Virus record (IMG/VR): IMGVR_UViG_3300021335_000017
Location: 1-61,091 of that record
Length of the DNA: 61,091 nt
DNA from: a virus
Reading direction: 5' to 3' (one strand)
The notes under the pieces: model-generated
The model's input: only the letters and a program-made list of their open reading frames with translations
Told to the model about the DNA's origin: nothing
Databases searched by the model: none
Shown: positions 38,864 through 48,600 of the stretch, piece by piece
Layout of the letters: each line of letters begins with the position of its first letter
How positions within the stretch are numbered: position 1 is the first letter of the stretch
Position numbers and translations under genes: made by a program

Positions 38864-41800
38864 ATGGCAAATACCCCCTTTGAAAACTTCCTAGCGCAAG
38901 CTGATACCTCGCCTACTTTTACGGGTGAAAATGAGACCGTCGAAAGAGGTAAAGATAGAGATCTTGTCGAAGCGTTCCAAGACGGGGCCCTACAGGGCGC
39001 AGAAGGTCTTGGGGCAGACCTTGAGTATTTCTCAAGCCTTACTAACACACTTCTTGGCGACAAAGAATCCGCTGCTGACAATATAGCGCGTGCTCGTCAG
39101 TACGAAGAACAAGCAGCTAATGCTACAGCGGGCATGGAATCCTTTGAAGAGTTCCTCGATGAGCCCACTGTTATGGGCTTTCTTACGCAAGCAGCTAAAT
39201 TTAGCGGACAAGCTTCACCTAGCTTACTTACAACTGTAGCCGGCGGCGGTATCGGCGGCATCGGTCTTACTGTCGGTAAAGCAGGGTTATCAAAAGTATC
39301 TAAATCAACAGCAAAACGCATCGTCAAAGATTCCTTAGAAAGAACTGCAAAAGGTGTAGCAACACCTGACGAAAAAGATTTAGCTAACTCAGCGTACCGT
39401 ACGTTTAAAACTGGCGCGCTAGGCGGAGCTTTTACCGCAGAATATGCCCCACTCGCCGGTCAAAATTTAAACGAGGCTTTAGAAGCTGGCCAAGAGTTGG
39501 ATAGAGGCACTGCTCTTAGAGCTGGTACAGTTGCTTTACCTCAAGCGACGGTCGGCGTAGCCGGAGAAGTCGCAATCCTAAAACTTATAGGGAAGGTAGC
39601 TAATAAGCGAGCTGCAAAAGAGGGCGGAAAGTTCTCCGGTTTAACAAAAGAAATAGCATCAAACTTCCTAAAATCTGGTTCCATAGAGGCTACTACTGAG
39701 GTCGCGCAAGAAGGTATAGCAATTGCTAACCGTATGCAGATGGACGAAGAGTACACACTCCAAGATGCAAAACTCCGTTTGGCTGAATCGGCGTTCGGCG
39801 GATTCATGGGGGGCGCCCCTGTTGGTGCTACGGGTACAGCTGTTGTCGGAGGCGTCAAAGCCGCTTCTGACGCTGGCGTTGTTGATACGGCTGCCGAAGT
39901 TTTCGATAAAGCAAGACGAATGGTTGATGCTGCTAGAGAGTTTAAGGTCAATAAGGAAATAGACAGTGAGCAGTATGGCGACGTTATGTCTGGAAACACA
40001 ACACCAGAATCGCCAACTGATATAAAAGCCCAGCTTAAGGCTATGGTAAACCCAACTAGCACTAAACAAGCAGTCTGGGATGCGGGCGACAAACCTAGTT
40101 ATAAAGCTAGAACTGGCGTCGCTACTGAGATTAGCGTGGATGGAGAGATAGCCTGGGCAGCATTTATCCCCGGTAGAGGCACAATAATTTCCGCAGATAA
40201 GAATATTGTTAACGAAGTTATATCCTCTGGCGCTAGTGACTCTGCTTTATCTATAGCACTTGGCTATACAAAAACCAAAACAGAACTGGGTGACGGCGAC
40301 TTAGTAGTACAGGCGTTTGATGCTGACGGCAACGTGATTTCTGAGGAACTGACTGACCAAGCGAACTTAGAAGCTGCTAAAGCTAATGCTGAAGGCTTGG
40401 CGCCAGAAGGCGGCAATATCGGCGTTACTACTGCTGAGAAAGCTCTTGAGGAGCGTCGAAAACGCTTTGATGGACAGCCTAATGCTAAGTTTATGGACGA
40501 TGAGGCGTTCGAGCAACAGGACGGTATGCAAACTGTAGAGGCTTCTGAGGAAACAGTTACAGGTGAGTACGCACCTAAAAAAGACCCAAGTAGACTTTTT
40601 GACAACACCCAACAGGTGCGAGATGAATATGACCAAGTGTTTGGAGAGCAAGACTGGTCAAGTGCAGATATGGCACAAATGTCAGAAAGCACTCTTAGTG
40701 AGGCTGTAAAACAACAACGTGCCAACAAAAACTCCGTTGTAAGCATTCGCAAAAACGACAATGGGCAGTTCGAAGTTGTCAGAAATGATTTTGCAGATAA
40801 CTTAATTGAGCTAAGAGATCCCATAACAAAAGAGGTATATCGACTAACACCTTCTGAGTTCTTACCAAAAGCTATACAGATTGCTAAGAAGAGTAAATAT
40901 CGCGAAGGCGAATCAGGCGTAACCATTGTTACACCAGATGGAAAGAGACAGAAAGTTAACCTAGTAGATATAACACGCGCAGGGCAGCGCTTAGCTGCGT
41001 CGCGCGGAGACGGACAGTTTGAGGGGCAGACACCTTTCGAATCTGCACAACGCGGTCTACAAGAAATACTTGCAGACTTACAGATAGAGGGATACGACGT
41101 TATTGTATCCGGAGAATCTATATTTAACATTGGTGATCAGAAGTTGCCTGACTACCAAGGCAGCACTGTCGCAACAAAAGTAAACGGCGCCAATGTAACA
41201 CTTGGAGATTTACTAGCACCAAGAGATACCATACTTGAATCTAGACCCGAAACTATATTAGCAGAAGATGTCGATTCAGAGGGTAGACCAACAGGCGAAA
41301 TAGTAGGTAGTCAGTCAGGTACAGACGCGGCAATGGATGCTTTCGAGCGTTTCCAAAGAGAAGCACTTGGCAGAGAGACTAGAAGAATCAACGAAGAGTT
41401 TGATCCTGACGATCAAGTAGACGAAGCAGACGGCCGTTCAGAAGTTGATAGAAATCTTGACCGACCAGAGACTACAGAAGATGCAGATCGCCAGACTGAT
41501 AAACGTACTGGACGTGCGCCCTCTACGAATAATGCTGATACTGTTGCGGGTATAAGCGATTCTTTCCTTGTCGGTTTAGTAAGAAGCCTCCAAAAAGCTA
41601 TAAAGCTAAAAAACCCGCCTAGAATATTTAGTCTAGAAATGCTTCAGAAAATGTCTGATGCTCAGATACAGGAGCAGTTTGGTGCTCAAAATGTTGAAGC
41701 TGTTAAAAGCATGATAGCTAAAATGAGCGACAAAGACTCGATGCGAGGCATGTTCTTAGAGCTAAATGATAGTCCTAACTTGGTCGTACTAAACGAATCG

Positions 41801-44254
41801 GGCAACGCGTTATCTGACGCTATGGTGTTAGCGCACGAACTTGGACACGCATTATTCAAAGAAGAGATGACTTCAGCGGTAGCTAACCCAGCTGTCCGGC
41901 AGCGTCTACTCAGCGCATTTAGAAAGGACAAAAGATACCAGAACTATATTGATGGCTACAATGGCGACGCAGAACTTGCTTTCGAAGAGTGGTATGCCGA
42001 TCAAGTAGCAAGATGGGCTACTAAGAAGTTTATAAATAAACAGGCTAGGTCTCTTACAGACAAGCATTTTAAGAGTGTAGCAAATCGCCTCAAAAGACTT
42101 TACAGAGAGTTAAGTCGCTCTATGAGAAAACGTATGGGTAAATCTATACCCGAGTTTGAAACATATGTTGACGCAGTTGTTGAGGCTAAGAAACAAGGTT
42201 TTGAAACAGCAGGCACTGCTGCGAATCCTACATTCTTACAAAAAGCTCTAGTCAAAGGTATAGAGCAAGAAATAGTTAGGATGGGCGGAGAAGGCTTAGC
42301 AGATCATTGGCGTGCAAAAGTCAGAGAGATCGCAAGAAACCCTAAATTACGCCCCTTAATGAAAATAGTACGAACCGCTGACAGTATCATGCGAATGCAC
42401 GGCGGTAGGAAAATAGCAGACATGTTTTATGTGCGTTCGCAAGACGCTGAAGGTGGCGGTAACTTAGGGATGGTAGGCGCTTCTGCAAGGCAAATTGCCG
42501 AGTTCCAAAACAAGTTTGAAGACGAAATTGGCGCTATGGATGACCCCGATGTTCAAGCTGCTTTGTTGGAAGCTATGGGTGATAAACCTACCGACCAACT
42601 GTCCCCTAAAGCACAGCAAGTTCGAAAGTTTTTAGATTCGGTTTATGACGAGTATATAGCCCCATCTAATACAGACATAGGGCGGCAAGAGAACTACTTC
42701 CCGACTGCTTTAAACCTAATGGCCATCCAAGAAAATTTAGATGCTTTTGTTGAACTAATTATAGAAAACGACCCAACAGCAAATGAGCAAGACGTCAGAG
42801 ATTCTATTCAGGCTGTTTTACGTTACAACCAAAGTGTTGCTGATGGACAACCTATTGATGTTGATGCAACAAACCCAGCTGCAGCTGTAGAGAAAGCTCT
42901 TAAACTTACACTCAATGTAGGAAGAAACAAGTTATACGATGCTGGCTTTTTGCATGAGCCACAAGACGCGTTTGTTCAATACTTAAGACATGTTGTTAAA
43001 CGCGTAGAGTGGAATAAACATACTAAAGATGATCAGGGCAACGACATATTAGAACAAGAAATGGATAAACTCGACCCTGAAGATAGAGCTGTTGTCGAGG
43101 AAGTAATTTCTACGTACCTTGGCTACCAAACAAAACCATTAAGTCCATTCTGGAGGAAGGTAAACAGCTACGGTCAGTTCTTACAGTTCGTAACAATTCT
43201 GCCCTTTGCAGCAATCGCGTCGTTACCAGAGCTGGCGGGACCCGTAATTAACTCTAAAGAATTTGCGGATATTATGACAGGCCTGAAAGAAGTCGGTAGA
43301 ACAATAAGAAATAGAGCTGAGGCTAAGCAGTTCGCAAGGGATATAGGTGTCGTTACAAATGAGGTAGTAGCAAACTCGTGGGTGACGCAGGCTGAGATGG
43401 ATTACATGGACCCAAAAGTACGGAAGATGTCTGATGTGTTCTTTAAGTACACTGCGTTGCAATGGTTCACTAATTTCTCTAGAGAGTTTGCCGCTGGCAT
43501 GGGCGCACAGTTTATTATGAAACATGCCCGTAACGAGTTTAATAACCCAAGATCTACAAGGTATCTGCAAGAGCTTGGTCTAACGGCTGAAGAAGTTTTA
43601 GCGTGGAATAAAAACGGTAGAAAGTTTAATACGCCCGAAGGTAAAAAAGTAAAAGCAGGGTTACAACGTTTCGTTGAATCCTCAATCCTCAGACCAAACG
43701 CAGCAGAGAGACCAATCTGGGCTTCAGATCCACACTGGGCGCTTGTTTGGCAATTGAAGTCTTATTTTTACGCATATACCAAGGTTATATTCGGCGGTAT
43801 CTCCCGCGAAATGCAATCAAGAAGAAACGAGATGGACGGGCAGGGCATGCCGCAACTAACTGCGACTATGTCAGTTTTAGCAATTACCGCATTGGCTACT
43901 ATGCCATTGGCTATGTTAGGCATGGAGGTAAGGGAGTACACGAAGCAGGGGCTAGCTGCAATTATGCCGGGTGTTGAAACAAGCAATAAATACTTCCGCT
44001 CTGACCGAATGGACTGGCCAACATATCTAACTGAGATATTTGATAGGTCTGGATTCCTAGGTATTTTAACTTTGGGGTCTATGGCTCATCAAAACGCTAA
44101 GTGGGATAACAAAGGTATAGAAGGATACTTACCAGACTCGGTATTGCCGTTTTTAGGGCCGACAGCAGAAACAATTGACACAATTTTAGAGAACGGATTT
44201 CAGGTTGATCGGTCTCTTAAAAATCGATTAATACCAATCTACAATCAACTTTAG
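38864..44254 (+). CDS. Giant internal virion protein with HELGH metallopeptidase motif
   Basis: 1796 aa, the largest gene. N-terminal 350 residues include hydrophobic Gly/Ala stretches (LTTVAGGGIGGIGLTVGKAGL; GFMGGAPVGATGTAVVGGV) that could insert in membrane. The middle is acidic and soluble. A zinc-peptidase motif HELGH (H991, E992, H995) with a downstream E in LAFEEWYADQVARW is present, followed by charged helices and a C-terminal region with hydrophobic helices (LTATMSVLAITALATMPLAMLGM, near residue 1663). Place and size match the gp16-like ejection proteins of podoviruses; many carry a peptidase or transglycosylase. Specificity unknown. Confidence 0.85.
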   Translation: MANTPFENFLAQADTSPTFTGENETVERGKDRDLVEAFQDGALQGAEGLGADLEYFSSLTNTLLGDKESAADNIARARQYEEQAANATAGMESFEEFLDEPTVMGFLTQAAKFSGQASPSLLTTVAGGGIGGIGLTVGKAGLSKVSKSTAKRIVKDSLERTAKGVATPDEKDLANSAYRTFKTGALGGAFTAEYAPLAGQNLNEALEAGQELDRGTALRAGTVALPQATVGVAGEVAILKLIGKVANKRAAKEGGKFSGLTKEIASNFLKSGSIEATTEVAQEGIAIANRMQMDEEYTLQDAKLRLAESAFGGFMGGAPVGATGTAVVGGVKAASDAGVVDTAAEVFDKARRMVDAAREFKVNKEIDSEQYGDVMSGNTTPESPTDIKAQLKAMVNPTSTKQAVWDAGDKPSYKARTGVATEISVDGEIAWAAFIPGRGTIISADKNIVNEVISSGASDSALSIALGYTKTKTELGDGDLVVQAFDADGNVISEELTDQANLEAAKANAEGLAPEGGNIGVTTAEKALEERRKRFDGQPNAKFMDDEAFEQQDGMQTVEASEETVTGEYAPKKDPSRLFDNTQQVRDEYDQVFGEQDWSSADMAQMSESTLSEAVKQQRANKNSVVSIRKNDNGQFEVVRNDFADNLIELRDPITKEVYRLTPSEFLPKAIQIAKKSKYREGESGVTIVTPDGKRQKVNLVDITRAGQRLAASRGDGQFEGQTPFESAQRGLQEILADLQIEGYDVIVSGESIFNIGDQKLPDYQGSTVATKVNGANVTLGDLLAPRDTILESRPETILAEDVDSEGRPTGEIVGSQSGTDAAMDAFERFQREALGRETRRINEEFDPDDQVDEADGRSEVDRNLDRPETTEDADRQTDKRTGRAPSTNNADTVAGISDSFLVGLVRSLQKAIKLKNPPRIFSLEMLQKMSDAQIQEQFGAQNVEAVKSMIAKMSDKDSMRGMFLELNDSPNLVVLNESGNALSDAMVLAHELGHALFKEEMTSAVANPAVRQRLLSAFRKDKRYQNYIDGYNGDAELAFEEWYADQVARWATKKFINKQARSLTDKHFKSVANRLKRLYRELSRSMRKRMGKSIPEFETYVDAVVEAKKQGFETAGTAANPTFLQKALVKGIEQEIVRMGGEGLADHWRAKVREIARNPKLRPLMKIVRTADSIMRMHGGRKIADMFYVRSQDAEGGGNLGMVGASARQIAEFQNKFEDEIGAMDDPDVQAALLEAMGDKPTDQLSPKAQQVRKFLDSVYDEYIAPSNTDIGRQENYFPTALNLMAIQENLDAFVELIIENDPTANEQDVRDSIQAVLRYNQSVADGQPIDVDATNPAAAVEKALKLTLNVGRNKLYDAGFLHEPQDAFVQYLRHVVKRVEWNKHTKDDQGNDILEQEMDKLDPEDRAVVEEVISTYLGYQTKPLSPFWRKVNSYGQFLQFVTILPFAAIASLPELAGPVINSKEFADIMTGLKEVGRTIRNRAEAKQFARDIGVVTNEVVANSWVTQAEMDYMDPKVRKMSDVFFKYTALQWFTNFSREFAAGMGAQFIMKHARNEFNNPRSTRYLQELGLTAEEVLAWNKNGRKFNTPEGKKVKAGLQRFVESSILRPNAAERPIWASDPHWALVWQLKSYFYAYTKVIFGGISREMQSRRNEMDGQGMPQLTATMSVLAITALATMPLAMLGMEVREYTKQGLAAIMPGVETSNKYFRSDRMDWPTYLTEIFDRSGFLGILTLGSMAHQNAKWDNKGIEGYLPDSVLPFLGPTAETIDTILENGFQVDRSLKNRLIPIYNQL

Positions 44255-44265
44255 GAATATTAGCA

Positions 44266-44640
44266 ATGGGATTATTTAACTTAATTGGTCCAATTACAAA
44301 TTTGGCGGGTAGCTATCTTAAAAACAAAGCTGACGAGAAGAAAGCCATTCACAAGCGTAAGATGGAGAACATAAAGAATGACGCAGACTGGGAAGCAAAA
44401 ATGGCTGAGGCGTCAGGTAACTCGTGGAAAGATGAATTTTGGACTATAATATTAGCTGTACCAATATTTATGGTAGGATATGCTATAGCCGTTAATGATA
44501 TGACTGTAGTCGAAAGGGTGAAAGAAAGTTTTGCTGCTCTATCAGAATTACCAGAGTGGTATCAGTATCTTTTGTTTATAGCGATATCAAGCAGCTTTGG
44601 TATTAAAGGCGTAGGAAAATTAATGAGCTTAAGAAAATGA
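44266..44640 (+). CDS. Holin (GTA_holin_3TM-like)
   Basis: 124 aa. A short amphipathic N-terminus, basic segment (KKAIHKRKMENIK), then transmembrane helices at residues 60-77 (FWTIILAVPIFMVGYAIAV) and about 97-115 (YQYLLFIAISSSFGIKGV). Its layout fits the 3TM holins of gene-transfer-agent type. It precedes the XhlA-like and endolysin genes, forming a lysis cassette. It would release the endolysin at the end of infection. Confidence 0.8.
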   Translation: MGLFNLIGPITNLAGSYLKNKADEKKAIHKRKMENIKNDADWEAKMAEASGNSWKDEFWTIILAVPIFMVGYAIAVNDMTVVERVKESFAALSELPEWYQYLLFIAISSSFGIKGVGKLMSLRK

Positions 44641-44918
44641 CTGACCAACAAGTTACAAAAAGACTAGATCGTTTAGAGACAAAGATTGACAAAATCACTG
44701 ATGTTTTGACGAGCCTAGCACGCGTCGAAGAGCAGATTGTTGGACAGAATGCACGGCTAAAAAGACACGAATGGCGCCTAGATGAGAACGAAAAGAAGAT
44801 TGAAGAAACTGTTGAAGTCGTTGCAAAAAATGCAGCTACTGCAAAAACCGCAGAAAAAATCTTTTTCTCCATATGGGCGGCGCTAGTTGGCTATGTTACT
44901 TGGTTGTTTAGAGGGTAG
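44637..44918 (+). CDS. XhlA-like lysis accessory protein
   Basis: 93 aa. N-terminal heptad coil (KRLDRLETKIDKITDVLTSLARVEEQI; DENEKKIEETVEVVAKN) and a single C-terminal transmembrane helix (IFFSIWAALVGYVTWLF). This is the typical layout of hemolysin XhlA/holin-accessory proteins. It overlaps the holin gene by 4 bp. An antiholin or spanin-like role is an alternative. Confidence 0.75.
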   Translation: MTDQQVTKRLDRLETKIDKITDVLTSLARVEEQIVGQNARLKRHEWRLDENEKKIEETVEVVAKNAATAKTAEKIFFSIWAALVGYVTWLFRG

Positions 44919-44920
44919 AC

Positions 44921-45268
44921 ATGTTTAAGTATTTTAAGATAGAAGATTTCGACTGCCAAGAGACTGGCAATAATAAGATGGTGGAGGAGTTCATTCACAG
45001 GTTAGATGAGCTTCGAGAAGCGTGTGGCTTCCCCTTCATTGTTACGAGTGGTTACAGAGATCCAGAGGGCCACCCAATAGAGAAACGAAAAGCGAGACCT
45101 GGCACTCACGCACGGGGTATCGCCGCTGACATACGCGTTTCTGGTGGGGCGCAACGTAGGAAAGTTGTTGAAAAAGCGATAGAACTTGGCTTTAACGGTA
45201 TTGGCGTAGCTAAAACGTTTGTACATGTAGATATAAGACAAACTGCTCCTGTTATGTGGAGCTACTAG
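44921..45268 (+). CDS. M15-type peptidoglycan endopeptidase (endolysin)
   Basis: 115 aa, a single catalytic domain of the M15_3 / VanY-like family. Zinc ligands are H63 and D70 in GTHARGIAADI and H102 in VHVD, with D104 next to it; the SGYRDPEG segment is the substrate-binding strand. It cleaves peptide links in peptidoglycan. It has no signal peptide, so it depends on the holin for release. Two bases after the XhlA-like gene. Confidence 0.93.
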   Translation: MFKYFKIEDFDCQETGNNKMVEEFIHRLDELREACGFPFIVTSGYRDPEGHPIEKRKARPGTHARGIAADIRVSGGAQRRKVVEKAIELGFNGIGVAKTFVHVDIRQTAPVMWSY

Positions 45269-45282
45269 TATAGGTATTTATT

Positions 45283-45660
45283 ATGGCTTATTCTGAAACA
45301 GTAAGTATGGTAACCGGCGACACATTGCCGGAGCTTAATTTTTCTTTGAAGGACAGTTCATCAGCGGCCCCCGGGAAGCGGCTAGACGAATATGACTCAA
45401 ACACATGGGCGCCATTGGACGTTTCCGATACTAATATTGTACTTCGCATAAGAAAAGTAGGCTCGTCAACAATTGCTAAAACTATAAATTGCACGTTGAC
45501 CGATGCAGACAATGGTAAGATTAAAGCTAGTTTTTTAGGTAACTCTTTCTCTGAGCCCGGAACTTTTGAAGGTGAGTTGGAAATAACATTTCCAAATGAC
45601 GCTGGCGTCCAAACTGTTCAAGACCTGATAAAAATTAAAGTGCGTAGTGATTTTGATTAA
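45283..45660 (+). CDS. BppU-like Ig-fold baseplate/fibre domain protein
   Basis: 125 aa all-beta protein. Pattern MVTGDTLPELNFSLKDSS ... NIVLRIRKVGSSTIAKTINCTLTDADNGKIKASF ... GTFEGELEITFPNDAG resembles the N-terminal domain of BppU/DUF2479 proteins that anchors fibres to tails. It overlaps the next gene by one base (TAATG), suggesting that it is the anchor of the following giant fibre. Confidence 0.75.
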   Translation: MAYSETVSMVTGDTLPELNFSLKDSSSAAPGKRLDEYDSNTWAPLDVSDTNIVLRIRKVGSSTIAKTINCTLTDADNGKIKASFLGNSFSEPGTFEGELEITFPNDAGVQTVQDLIKIKVRSDFD

Positions 45661-48600
45661 TGATCTACCGTTCCGTTCTCGGACCTCATCAGCAACCTAG
45701 AGCGTTACTAGATAATGTAAAACACGCACGCCTAGGCGATGTCACAACAACAGTCCGCAGTGGCGGCGGATTCGCCCAAAACCAAATAATTACTTTAGAG
45801 CCTATCGTTCCACACGGCGGCTCAATGCCGTTTGCGGTAGATGTAACTTACGCAACTAATAACAATGACTCTACAACAGAAGGTATCTCTTTTGGGGTTC
45901 ATTATGACTCATCTAAAATAACTCTAGTAAGTGTTGTAAATAGGCTATCCGCGAATCTTACAGAAGTTATTACTGCTGATGACGTTGAAGACTTAGATAG
46001 TGATTACGATACAGACAAAGTTATAAAATTAACTTGGGTTGATGAAGATGAAAATTGGCCGGGGGTTAGCGAAGCGCGCCTTTGTACGCTAATGTTTAGG
46101 GGCTCAGATGACCTAACAACTCACGCAACCACAGTGGTTAATGTAACTCCCTTTGAATCAGCAGTTGGTTATGGTTTTCAAGCCGACAGCGTCCCAATGG
46201 TACTTAGATACGGAAGCTGGGATACCGACGCTGATGGCAACTTTGATGCCCTTTCTGATGCCCTTGTTTTTCTTAGGTTTACGTTTGGGATAACGGATGC
46301 TGATTTTTTAACGCAGGGGTCAATTAGCGCGAGCAGTCCTTTGACTGCCCTACAGGTCGCAGAAAATGCGCGCTTTATAAATAGATCTATAGGGGACATT
46401 GACGGTGACGGAGTAACGGATGCTTTAACTGACGGTATTATGCTCCTAAGATACGCGTTTGATATGCGCGGCGAAGCACTTATTGAAGGTGGTATTGCGG
46501 ACGGTGCTACTCGAACTACCCCTGAAGAAATTATTGCTTATATTGAAAAGTATATAAGCACGCAGCCTTTAGAATTACCAGCGCTACCGACAGTAGATAA
46601 TGACGATACAAGCACCCAGGGTCCTGACGAACAGTTAGGCTTGAGAGCAGTATTGCAGAAATCTAACCTAAAAGCCGTTAATGACGGGGTGAAAAACCCT
46701 GCAATAGCCTCAGCTAAGATACAAAACCCTTCAGCGGCTCTAACAAAATCAATCCTAAAAGCAGCTAGCAAAAGGACACAGGTTGCTGCAAAAGCAAGTT
46801 CAAAACAATATCAAGCAGCAGTATCTTATTCGAAGATAGCTGCCTCTTTCTTTGCGCCAGATTGGTTAGGCTGGCAGCGCATAGGCGAGACTGTAGGCTT
46901 TACCGATGCAGCAGCTAAAGCTATTAACAAACTTTTAAGTGATAGCGCCTCTTTAATTGATGATGTAACTACATCAACTGAGTACCATAGAGCTGCTTTA
47001 TCGCCGGCGCAAGCTAGTGAAACTTTTAGATTTGCCGCAAGTTATAGAAGAGAGTTACTAGATCAATTTAGGCTAGACTCATTTGTTTCAACGGCGTTTT
47101 TTGACGCAAAAGATAAATCCAATTTAGCTCAGCTTTCAGATGTAGCAAGTATAGTAGCTGCATTTAAGAGACAATTTTCTGAAGACGTTACATTTACGTC
47201 TGCGATGTCCCTCAAAGCAGCAAAACCTTTTTCTGAAGGGCTTGAATTTGAAGACACCTTTTCTAGAACAGTTGATTTTATCAGGCAAAATGTTGAAAGT
47301 TTTACTTACTCAGACGCCATTACGATGGCAATTACTAAACAAGAAACAGAGGGTATGTCAATTTCTGATACGCCCGGGTTCTCAGTAGCTTCGCCTAGAG
47401 CCGACGCTGCTTTTGTAAGCGAAACTATAAGACTATCGAAAGGGTTTGGCAGAGCTTTTTCTGACTCAATTAAGTTAGATGATACCGCAAAAGTGGCTGA
47501 CCAAAATGCCTTCAGGAGAGATAACTTAGCAAGCTTTTCAGATGAGGTCAGTTTGCTATTCAATGCAGAAAGAGCAATAGAAGACCCCATTTCGTTTGAG
47601 CAAAGTATAAACATGGCTTTGAGCAAGCCTGTAGAGTCTAGCGTAGGTTTCACAGAAGAAGTATCCTTCTTTACCCCCTACGCACGAGCGTTTGAAAACG
47701 CATTCGCCGTGTCTGACAGTAGCAATATAAAGGTTTCAAAATCAGATAGTGATAGCTTGCAGATAAGCGACGGCAGTTCTTTTTTATTTTCTAAGGCAGT
47801 AACAGATATAAGTAATGCTTCAGAAATATTGAGGACGCAAGCAAAATACGTAAGGATTTTTGATAGTTCACTTAGCTTAACTGACATCTTTAACTCGTCA
47901 GAAGGTAATGTAAACGGCGCAAGCGACTTAACAACATTTAATGACAGTTTTGGTAGGGCTTGGAGCGCGACAAGAAGCTTTAGTAGTTCTACAACCTTAA
48001 GCGAAGACTTTTCAATAAACTACGGAAAAAATGTTTTCGAGGCGTTATCAATTGAAGACACGCAGCTAATTTCTGTAGGATTTGGTCGCAAAATAATCGA
48101 TAGTACGTCATTAGATGATGCCGTAAGTAAAACAATTAAGACACTTAAAAAAGACGAAGTAGCATTCAATGAACAGTTTGTTAAAGCGATACAGTCTACC
48201 AAAGTTGACGAAGTAGGACCGTCTGAACTTATACGTACACAGGCTGGTTATAAACGCAGACTTGCCGATATAGTTTCTATAACCGACAGTCTTAGACACT
48301 CAGAAGGTAACGCAGAAACCAATACAAGTACCGCTGCTTTAAACGATGTGTTTAGTACGGTCTCTAATACAAAGCGCGCATTTGTTAACACTGCCGCAAC
48401 GTCCGATGTTTTAGCTATATCTTTCGGGAAAAAAGCGGATAGTGAGACAGTTTCCCTTTCAGATGCAGTAGACACAATTACTGAATACATCCGTAAACCT
48501 GATGAAATAGTCACATTAGATGATCCTATATCTATAGGTATAGCCAAGCCAAAAGCAGAAACCCTTTTATTAAGTGATAGCAATTCTATTTCAGCGACTA

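Noticed and set aside
40264-41130. Leftward 288-aa frame under the giant internal protein gene
   Set aside because: Ser/Leu/Ile-rich antisense shadow of an AT-rich, Glu/Lys-rich gene; no start signals.
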